Assembly: GCA_000827265.1 (NCBI GenBank)
Contig: KN834749.1
Location: forward strand, 547,500-611,499
Source: Collybiopsis luxurians FD-317 M1
Lineage: Eukaryota > Basidiomycota > Agaricomycetes > Agaricales > Omphalotaceae
DNA length: 64,000 nt
Direction: 5' to 3'
Shown here: in pieces, positions 22,693-32,200 of the stretch
How positions within the stretch are numbered: position 1 is the stretch's first letter
Layout of the letters: the number at the start of each line of letters is the position of its first letter
Notes under the pieces: model-generated
What the model was told of the DNA's origin: nothing
Database searches by the model: none
Seen by the model: the letters and a program-made list of their open reading frames with translations, nothing else
Made by a program: the position numbers and the translations under genes

Positions 22693-24456
22693 TTACTTGT
22701 GCTTTGCCATCTCTGCGCGTCTTTTTTTCCGCTCTGTTGCCTTTCCCGCGTTCCAACCTAGCTTCTGTCTCAACTGATCCTCTCGTTCGACAAAACTCAT
22801 TGGTAAACCCTTGCCGATCCCAAAAAATACGAAGAGCGCCCATTTCCATCTAAAGGGGTTGATGGAAACGCAGAAAAAGTACCACCAAAGTAATTCGGTA
22901 TACGTGAAAAAGTCAAACGCCGGTGTGGGAGAACGCCTTTTGAAGAGCCTAGTCATATCTATCCAGCTCTTCATCAGCCTTTCTCCTGGGCGTGTCAGGG
23001 GATCAACAAGAAACATCAAAAGGATTCGAGTGTAGATTCCAATATGATAGTTCCCGACTGTACCGATTGCATTCACATACGTGCAGTTGTTTGCGCAAAT
23101 TGAGGGGTACCCGGTCGGGAAAGTTTGCAGATACCAGTTTGGTGGTGCATATGGTTCTTCAAAGCACTTGTCAGGTAAGAGACTGAGACTCGGACGATGG
23201 AACCCTGTCGCCATGACCACGATTTCTGCTGAAACAGTGATCTCTCGCCCAGGACCACCTGGCGGAACACCCTGAGCTCGCTGAGAAAACCGTATGCCGT
23301 CTGCGGTGAAGCCTATTATGTCGCCTCGCAGCCATGAGGCACTGCCCTCGCGTATTTTGTCTAGAACATCCGAATTCACCATCGGTGTGCCCGTATAAAT
23401 ACCTTTGTCCGCAGGAGCAAGGTCAGCAAGATCACGGTAGAAGAAAACGCGAAGTAGTTTCTCTGGAATCCAGCTGAGGAGGATTTCTTGCCCGAATATG
23501 TTCATGGCGAGAAGCATGTCTACGATGGCGTTACGAGGTATAATCCATTTATCGCTGCGCGAAAGCACAAAAGTTTTTTCTGCTTTCGCTGCCGAGGTGA
23601 ATTCAAGGGCTTCGACCTAGAGGACCTTCAGACTTGGCTTTCGGTCTGCATCATTATGACTCCTTACCGCAGAAGCACCACCCCCGATGACGATTACTTT
23701 CTTCCCTCTCGCATCTTTCCCGTCTAATTCGGACGAGTGATATATCTGTCCTTGAAATTTCTCTTGTCCAGGTATATGGGGCATTTTCGAGTCACCGCAG
23801 GTTCTTTTTCAAAGAGTTTGAGAAGACGCTCTACGTATTCCCAATCTGGTGACGAACGTACCCAATTGCTGCGATGATACCATCAAATTTACCGTACTCT
23901 GACTCGTCGTTCACGATCCAGCGTTCATCTTCATCCTGCCAAACTTTCTCGACCTTGACTCCAAACTTGGTCCTCTCTTCTAGTGAATATTCTTTCCATA
24001 CCCTTGTGATATTGTCGAGAATTTCTCGCCGATTTGGGTAGCCCGATTTCCATTGGACGTTTGGGAAAAAACGATACATCAAGCTGTGTATCTGTAGACC
24101 TGAGGTACTATTGACACCTTATAAAGTAAGTTAGTAGGAACAAATGAAGAAAATAATAAACCTACGGGCCCATATTCCGCCCAGTTGGCTACGATCGCCT
24201 TGTTCAAAAATCACCACCTCAAAACCATGTCCAACACAATGCGCTCCCGCAGCACAGCCTGTAGTAGTAAGAATATTCAAACTTGTTCATTTACAAGCTG
24301 CGAAAAATGAAAAGACACACCGGTTAAACCTGCGCCAATAATGGCAATGCGTGGACATTTCAATCTGGAAGAAGGTGCGGGTGGGTCTGGAGATAATAAT
24401 TTGGCCAGAAGGAATTGAAGAAACTGGTAAACAAGTGAGATTGGATTCCAGCTCAT
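22693..24456 (-). CDS. Flavin-containing monooxygenase (FMO/BVMO-like)
   Basis: FAD- and NADPH-dependent monooxygenase. Features in order: an N-terminal hydrophobic helix (LVYQFLQFLLAKLL), an FAD Rossmann loop IAIIGAGLTG, FEQGDRSQLGGIW, then IHSLMYRFFPNV and IVNDESEYGKFDGIIAAIG. The NADP-binding loop VIVIGGGASAVEAL and the FMO-type VVMATGFHRPS follow. The C-terminus has hydrophobic segments (WWYFFCVSINPFRWKWALFVFFGIG), suggesting membrane attachment. Substrate is unknown. I chose ATG 24456 (MSWNPISL) because it starts just before the hydrophobic helix. An in-frame ATG at 24552 would add 32 residues but leave only 51 bp to the upstream gene's stop. At least five exons. No biosynthetic cluster partners surround it. 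Confidence 0.85.
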
Positions 24457-24602
24457 CGGTGCTCTTGAATGGGTTTTACTGACGCGTCGAGGGACAGACG
24501 CGAGTTTATGAACAAGCCGATTTGGCCTGACGTCATTGATAAGGGCAGTCATGACGCGTACTCAATTCAGTATACTGTACACGATTATTATCTACTGTAC
24601 AC

Positions 24603-26939
24603 TTAGAATGAGTGCTCTGTAGAATCCTTTCCTACAGCAGATGTACTCGATGAGCCGGACGAAATAGTGGAAAGAATTCGGTCAGTGTAGTTGGCGCCGC
24701 TCCTACACAGAAACAAATCGTTATACCGAGAAGCGGATCGAGAAACAGGTGTACAAACCATTTCTGATGCGTAAGTACATCGCATCCAATTTCCTTCTCC
24801 TTCCTCTGAACCAAGTTTACGTATGCGAGCATTCCCTCGTCCTTGTAACGGGCTGCGAGCTCAGCTGCGTGCATAAATAGTTAGCAATACCATACAATCA
24901 AACCGAGTCGATTTGTCATTACCTGTAGCTGTAGCATTGCTGTGTAGGCCACCCAAAGAGATCAACTGAAGGACAAAGCTACAGAAACAATCTTAGTACA
25001 ATTTCAAAACTCAAGCAGACAAGCGTACCCCTCTTTGGCAAGCTCCCAGATAAAGTTCTTCAAATCAGCCTCTAAGGTTTGATTATCAGCATGCTGTGAA
25101 ACATGGCTATCATCTAGAAGTACCTGAAAATCCATGTGCCGACCAGTTAAAGCTGGGACTGAGGTTGTATACGAACCATCTTTGAAAAGGATGACAAGTT
25201 AGGCAGGTAAGCGAAACTACTCAAGCTACCTACTTTCCGGGGAATTTTTCTCGGACCCTCCGGGCAAACGACCGGGCTTGTTCAAGGTCCGGCGTCTTGG
25301 TTTCGAGCCACAACAGGTCGGCATACGGAGCAAAAGCCATGGCGCGTTTGACGGCAGGCTGCGCAACATCTTTAATGACTACGTCGTTCGGCGTACATGC
25401 TCATCTTACCTCGACACCACCGGTGAAATGATAGTAACCTTCTCGAGTACGAGGCACTAAAGGGCCCAATTAGGTGCGTTCAACAGGACACCGAAGAAAG
25501 TAACTTACTGTCGCAATCCCAGAAAACATGTGCGCCCAAGAGATCTTTCGCAATCTCCCGTGCATCAGATATAGATCGACCAGAAGCAGCAGCCAAGTAT
25601 GCTTTGAGAGCGGCAGGCTTGTCGCTAATCGTTGATGTATTGATCTCTCCTTCCACAGCTGATGCGGAGTATTTCAATGGGGTCACCGGAAGCAGCGAGC
25701 TTATGTGACAAACCTTGGTTGAAGGTGCACAGATGATGCGTTTCGGTCCACTCTTGCTCTAGACTGTCAATTTCCGGTCCGGATGCTCCTCTGGACTCTG
25801 CTTCCGTTAATGTTTGTGCCAGAGACTTGCCTGGAACAGTTGTCCCCATAATAAACTCTTGGTCCTCTAGATCAACAGAGCTCGAGAGTAACTTGGCTGA
25901 TTCAGCATCCGTTCTTGCGATCAGAAGCATCGTGTTCTTCATGAGGTCTAGTTGAAAGCGAGAAGCCACCAAACGAGAGATATGTGTTGAAGTTGGAACA
26001 ACAACTTTGCCTGCAAGGTGCCCACACTGTGCGATATAGATATAACTTTGGAAAACCGGCAACACAAAGAGCTAACCTTTTTTCCACCGTGAAGCTGATC
26101 TTCCATATGTATTCCGGCCGCACCCTGATTTCAGAAGCTGTCCAGATCTGCGACCTCCCGCGAGCAATAACGACTTACTGATTCTGCGAAAAGTTTGACC
26201 AACTTCATGACCGCAGAGATACCACCGTGTCTGTGAGGTGCATAAGTCTCTATAGCGAGTTACAGCTGCAATTATCATACCCTGTATCAGCGTCAGCTAC
26301 AATGGGTCGAAGATAGTCAACATATTCCATCTTGGCTCGCTGTTCAGGTGTAGCCATCATACGCTCGTCATAATGCTTCTTGTCATGAAGTTGTTGAGCA
26401 CGAAAGATACGATGGACTTGATTGGGAACCGTAGTGTACGGATAGTCACTACAGATAAGTTAGAAATCGGCGATAACAAGCGTAATACTTACGCACCCAA
26501 AGTCCGGCCCGACGTCGTTATTGCCAGTAGTGAGTAAGCTGGAGCAAGCCCAGCCAGAAATATAGACTATCTCCTGGTGAGGAGCCATCTGGGTCATTTG
26601 GACCGGATCTATGACACCCATCGTATGTACAGGCTTGGAGGCTTCTGCAGCTGCAGACAACACGCCATATAGTTTGTCAGCCAATAGTGAGGATGGTAAA
26701 GGCAAAACTGGTAAGGATCCCTGTTTCGACGCGACATCCGAAGGAGTATAAGGGCGTTTCGTTGAGCTAAAGCGGGGAAGGGCAAAGAAGTCTGCCATTT
26801 CCGAGACGCGTGCATCGAATTGGGCGAATTCTTCTTCAACGGAAGGCGGCTGAAGGGGCAAGGCGGGCAGCTTTGAAGACATGCCTCGAATACTCCGACA
26901 GAGAGCTGCTCGCTGAATATTTGCGCGAACCGTCAACAT
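24603..26939 (-). CDS. 2-methylisocitrate lyase, mitochondrial (isocitrate lyase family)
   Basis: Cleaves 2-methylisocitrate to pyruvate and succinate, the last step of the methylcitrate cycle that detoxifies propionyl-CoA. The N-terminus (MLTVRANIQRAALCRSIRGM) is Arg-rich and lacks acids, fitting a mitochondrial presequence. Core motifs: VYISGWACSS, NNDVGPDFG, YLRPIVADADTGHGG, GIHMEDQLHGGKK, the active-site KKCGHLAGK, and LIARTDAESAKLL. The end is HQKWSGANYTDRIL and SSTSAVGKDSTEHSF. The LHGGKKCGHLAGKV and long insert suggest methylisocitrate rather than glyoxysomal isocitrate lyase, but I cannot run an alignment. At least nine introns are implied; one splits KK from CGHL at the catalytic loop. 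The stop is 147 bp before the monooxygenase ATG. Confidence 0.85.
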
Positions 26940-28231
26940 GGTTTTTGAGAAGACGGGTGTTCCGTACGTTCCGTTCCGGGCAACTGTAATTCCGGAAAGC
27001 CGTCGGCCGATAGCTTTCTCACTCTTACCGTGCCCAAACGAACGAGTTAATAGACGTATTCGAAAACGACGATGAAGACAATCTACTACTGAGTAGCCCA
27101 GATAAGGGGACGCGAAAAGCTTGCCAAACAGGAGCAGCTGGGAGAGCCGTGCAGCAAGCAATTAGATAAGAAAGGTGAATTTTACTTGGAAAAGAAGATA
27201 GTTGCCAATTCATCGATAGCGAAAACAAGAAGATGGAATCTGGACGCACCGTTGCCGCAACTACCTAATAATAATATTAAGCAGCCTTCCCTTTGGCCGG
27301 CTTCCGTTTCGTTAATGACCGAACTAGTCCACAAGTAGTCTAAATGTTCCCTTCCGGGTAGAATTCTCCCCAATTAAATGTCTAACTGAAGTTCTTCGAT
27401 GCAGTCCTAAAAGCTAACGCTGGATTGTTGACGAAACTTCATGTGCCAGTGTATGCGTCCATGTACGGGATTTCCTTCAGCTGCTGGCAAGCTTACTTCG
27501 TAAATCGTCTGTTATATAGGGAGATTTTATCGGAACCAAATTAGAACGCCGACGTGTCGAAAATCTAAGCCAGCGTTAGCTTTTCTGTCCGACTTCCATA
27601 ATAGGGACGGTGATCATGACCTCGAATATTTCTGCTCTCCAATGTATCATGACAGCAAGTTTGACACTGCAAACCAGACAGCCGCACACAAGAATCCCGC
27701 TTTACGAGCTCGGAGCTGCTCAGTAGAAGAGCGCTGAAACCAGTAAGGCCCTCTCATACGTGCCCGACTTCCAACAAGACAGACTCCCCCTTCACCAGCC
27801 AGCCATTTCCAATCTCTCCCAGTCTCTCTCATACAGGAGAATTATGCGTGAACGTAGTGTCTGACTGAAAAGGCAGGACTTAAAGACTAACATTAATTTT
27901 ATCAATTTGAGTGCCGTCGAAGAAGATCTCGGTAGCTTGAAGATCGAACGTTTTTGACCTGTCCAAGTCCCCTGTCCGCCAGCATCTTTTCCCCGGGAAT
28001 CATACTCACGCTGTTTAGAATTTACTCTTTCGGTCTCCATCGGTGGGTTCTGAAGCAAAATGCTGAGGCCGCGGAAGAAAGTTCACGTCAAGTCAATGCT
28101 CGTTTCCGTCTTCACTGGATTAAGAATCATTACGAGCAAGTGGACGCTTCTGTTCCTCTCTGAGAGTATATATACCACTTTCTGGGACCCGCTTCTCTTT
28201 CTTTTACCAGTCTCCCCCCGGCTCGTTCACG
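26940..28231. promoter_or_regulatory. Divergent intergenic region, methylisocitrate lyase / orphan gene
   Basis: At 1.29 kb this is the longest gap in the window. It must hold the two opposite promoters. The minus-strand frame of the lyase stays open for about 220 bp upstream of its ATG but has no conserved residues. Several short frames around 27182-28163 have no motif. No RNA gene or repeat was recognised. A TATA box before the right-hand gene is listed separately. Confidence 0.4.
28167..28174 (+). promoter_or_regulatory. TATA box (TATATATA) of the orphan membrane protein gene
   Basis: A clear TATATATA sits 58-65 bp upstream of ATG 28232, followed by a CT-rich run (CTTCTCTTTCTTTTACC) that suits a transcription start region. 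Confidence 0.5.
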
Positions 28232-29179
28232 ATGGAATCCGAGTCCGCACTGGTGATCTCTCGCTCGACACTAATGCATACATCTCTCGCTCTTTCGAGC
28301 AACTCGCTGAAGACGTTGGACTCTATTGTCAACTCTCACCATAAATCCTTGACAGGATACAGCTTTCCTATGGAAATATTATTGCTCATTCGCGCGTATC
28401 TTCTCGTGTACGTGACCGATTCTCTCATCCTTCGTTCATCGTCTGCTCTCCAGCGGTACGAAACGTCTCTTCGCTATCTCCTTTGCCCTGATTGCAGAGG
28501 GTATAATCGATCTGTATACGGCGGTGATGTCTGGAAATGGGAACAGTTCTCAGGTGCCTGTACCTGCTTCGCGACCAGACATCGTTCTATCTCCTCGCCG
28601 ATCTCACTCTGGCGAAGGGACTCCCAAATTCCGGTTTCTTCCTCCCCTCCTGCACTCAATCCCAGGAGATTTGTCAGTCGTCAACACTGGCTTGAGTTTT
28701 ATCTTTCCATGAAAGCCTTGCGTTTGAAGCAGGGTAGGCGGTTTTCTGATGACCAGCAGCCGGTCATATGGGATCTGGTATCGGACGTATTAGACATCTA
28801 CGGATGTCAACGCGTTCAGGCGAGGGACCATTGCCAGGAAAACGTCGTCATTGTTCCTCATGGAAGCTTCTTCGATATCGAGGAAGCCAGCATCGCTCTT
28901 AATCGAATCAGGCGCGATCTGGCGTTGTCGATGGAGTATAATCTGCAGCCAGCGGTCGAAACAACACCCTTCCACAGCATGCTTCACAGACGGTTTTCGT
29001 TGCATTATAAATCAAGGACGGCGGCGAGCGAGTATGACGAGAATTCTGGCCTCTTACGACTGGTAGACTCTGTTCAGAGCGTCTTTTTGGCCGCTTTATT
29101 CCTTCCAATGTCCATTATGATGTTGGTGCTAGCAATTTTCTGTTTTTATTCTCGACCTCGAGCGTTTAGAATTCTTTGA
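28232..29179 (+). CDS. Uncharacterised single-exon membrane protein
   Basis: A 315-codon intronless frame, unusual among these intron-rich genes. Visible features: a hydrophobic segment near residues 46-68 (FPMEILLLIRAYLLVYVT), a cysteine group LCPDCRGYNRSVYG...FSGACTCF (Cys pairs about residues 84-112) that could bind a metal, and aromatic patches HWLEFYLS and WDLVSDVLDIYGC. A C-terminal span FLAALFLPMSIMMLVLAIFC is followed by the basic end YSRPRAFRIL, suggesting a tail or hairpin anchor. A TATA box precedes the ATG. I recall similar unnamed proteins in agaricomycetes but no function. A role in any pathway here cannot be inferred from neighbours. Confidence 0.7.
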   Translation: MESESALVISRSTLMHTSLALSSNSLKTLDSIVNSHHKSLTGYSFPMEILLLIRAYLLVYVTDSLILRSSSALQRYETSLRYLLCPDCRGYNRSVYGGDVWKWEQFSGACTCFATRHRSISSPISLWRRDSQIPVSSSPPALNPRRFVSRQHWLEFYLSMKALRLKQGRRFSDDQQPVIWDLVSDVLDIYGCQRVQARDHCQENVVIVPHGSFFDIEEASIALNRIRRDLALSMEYNLQPAVETTPFHSMLHRRFSLHYKSRTAASEYDENSGLLRLVDSVQSVFLAALFLPMSIMMLVLAIFCFYSRPRAFRIL

Positions 29180-29297
29180 TAGTATGTATGTAACTTTTTA
29201 TATTCAATTCGAGTTAAGCGCCCTGTATCGGTCCGATTGTCGTCATTAAGAGTAGTTCCGGACTCTCCTTCTTCTCCTCCCCTCACAAAGGTTGGAA

Positions 29298-32200
29298 ATG
29301 GAGGGCTCTGTGGATTCGGTAAATCATACAGATCAACATCCTCTCCTCTCCCTAGTCTCTGCATGTTTCTGGGTTATTAGTTTGTATCACTATTTTTATT
29401 CATTGTGCTATTTAGATTGATGTCCGTCTCATTCAGTGTGGATTTTGTCATGGGCCAAATCCCTGGTCACCTTTGTTACTATCACTGTTCCAACTTTCAT
29501 CTACTTTGTGCTATCCTACTCCTTGACGTTAACTGTACCCTCCCATTTCTTCATTGTTTGCCTTCCGCTGACCAGCCCTTCTTCGACAGCTTAATTTCTG
29601 GTCATTTGCCATAATTTTTATCCTTTGCGCTATCGCACTCAATTACTGGATTCGATTCCGATATCTCAACGATTACACCCAGCTCAAGGAGCCTCCACTA
29701 GTGAAACCGGATGCTAACGAACTTCACCCCGACGTCAATACAGGTATCCATTAGCTTCAATTACGTGTGGAAAACTCACCTTTTACATTCGTTTAGACCC
29801 GCCGCCATCCTTTCACAATTATCTGGATGACTTTCTGCAAGCAGTGCGAGTGTTCGGTTTTGTACGTTATCGGCTTTCTGCATTCTTCGATTTACTGACG
29901 CTATAACTTGAATCTCAGTTGGAAAAACCAGTGCGTAATCTTCAGCATTTACTGTAATAATTTCCTAATTCTCATCCTCAGGTGTTTCATGAGCTTGCGC
30001 GGCACTTGCAGACCAGACGGTTGATCGCGGGTGACAGCATTTCACTCGATCAGGACAAGAGTTTTTACTGTGTTATTGATGGGACGGTGCAGGTTTTTAC
30101 TCAAACAGGTCAAACTACTAACCAAAATGGCGCTTGGGATCATGAGGATGTCAATGGATACCAACTTTTGAATGAGGTCGGCAGCGGAGGCACGCTTTCA
30201 AGTCTTTTTACCATCCTAAGTCTCTTCACGGAAGATGTCAAGATGAGTTGGCAAGATAATCCCGCGGACTCTCCATATGATACTGGTTCTCCGCTGCCTC
30301 AATCGTTTTCGAGGCGACCTAGCAGCCGCTCTAACGCAGATGTCTCCGCTCTAGATCTGAATATCGACCCGCGCGAGACTCCACGGAGAAGACGCTCTTC
30401 TCTCTCTTCGACCACTTCAACGGTACAAATAACATCTCCGGACGAAGATCATGCATCCGTTCCCGCCCCTCCACCGCACATGTCGCATGGGAAGGAAATA
30501 TACCATGGCCTAGTAGCTCGTGCTACCGAAGATACCACCTTGGCTGTAATACCAGCTGAGGCATTCCGCCGACTCACGAAGAAATATCCCAAGGCTACAG
30601 GACATATTGTACAAGGTCCATCATTTTTTCCTTGTTCATTGCTCCATGTTCTAATTGAAACCTACAGTCATATTAACGCGTTTTTCGCGCGTGACTTTCA
30701 ACGCGGCGCATAAATATCTCGGATTAACCTCAGAAGTTCTCCGCACTGAAAAAATGATCAACGATATTGCTTGCAATCCCTTACCTGCTTCGTTCTATGA
30801 GGGTGGAGGACTACAGTATCTACGTCAACGATTCGATAGTGCCAATCACTCAGAGCCCGATAGCGATTACTTCTCGTATTCTCGTTATACTGAATCTCCA
30901 GTATCCATATCATCAAAAACGCTCTCCAACGAATCCGTTTCTGCTGAAGAATCATCTACGAAGAAGGTCAAAGTGATTGACACTCCACGTCCGGCTACTT
31001 CAAACATCTCGATGTCCACTTCACTTCCTTTCCGACAACACAACTCTCGCCATGCTGTTCAAGCTGGCGATCTGCTTACATCTACCGATAGTCCTGATGA
31101 TGTTTTACATAGAGCACCCATGAATCGTGGTCTCAGTATTCTGAAGACGCCGCGTGTAACTCGAAAGAGTTCAAACCTCGGCGAGTATCGCAGGGCTGCC
31201 AACATGTCTGGAGACGATTTTGATTTACGGGAGGAGGTTATGTCATGCATTGCAAAGTCGATCGGGTTACTACAGCCACCGCTTAGTGAAAATGAATCCG
31301 TTGAGGCTTCCCCTGCCGTCAGAGCGGCGGATGATATCCGCACCGGTGGCTTTGGAGGGTTATTCACATCTTCTTTCAGCTCTCTGTCTCTCTTGGACTT
31401 GAATGATGACACGTCAAGTGCCACTGGCTCAACCAAGACCTCCTCTCCCGGTCTCAGTGGATACATGGGTGGACTTGATAATGAAGTCGAGATGCTTTTC
31501 TTTTCCGCTGGATCGACTCTTGTCAAAGCTGGTGACCTTAATACGGGCTTATTCTATGTCATCGAAGGGTTTTTGGACATCTTGTTACCTGCAGAAACTA
31601 ACTCTGAGAGGCACGATAATGCCCTAAACACTCCGAGGCAGAGGCAGAGTAGTGATCAGAAGCTTCTTTTTACTGTAAAGCCTGGAGGAATTGCAGGTTA
31701 TTTGGGTGCGCAGATCATTTTGATGATGCCTTTCACTCCTCTGATTCCGTCAAAGCTTCTCTTACTCATACGGCGTCGTATGTCGATATCAAGGCCAAGA
31801 CCGACACATACGTCGGTTTCTTACACTCAAATGCGCTAGAGAGACTGCTAGAGAAGCGACCGATCGTTCTCCTTACGTTAGCCAAGAGGCTCATCTCGTT
31901 ATTGTCCCCTCTTGGTGGGTACTTCTCCCTAGGTCTATTCTCCGGAACCAAGCTTAGATTTTCCCTTTAGTACTTCACATCGATGCCTCGCTAGATTGGA
32001 TGCAAGTAGACGCAGGCAGGGTTTTATGGAGACCGGGGGACAAAAGTGATAGTTTTTACATCGTTATCAATGGTCGTCTGAGGGTGATAACTGATAATGG
32101 AGGGAGCTTGGATATTGTCGGAGAGTATGGGCAAGGCGACACTGTCGGCGAGCTCGATGTGATCACCAGCTCCCCTCGTAGAAATACAGCTCATGCCATA

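Noticed and set aside
22693..26939. Secondary-metabolite cluster around the flavin monooxygenase
   Set aside because: No polyketide synthase, NRPS, terpene cyclase or P450 lies nearby; neighbours are primary metabolism and replication genes.
24603..26939. Glyoxylate-cycle isocitrate lyase
   Set aside because: It shares the KKCGH active site, but the Arg-rich presequence and the LHGGKKCGHLAGKV context favour the mitochondrial methylisocitrate lyase. An alignment would be decisive.
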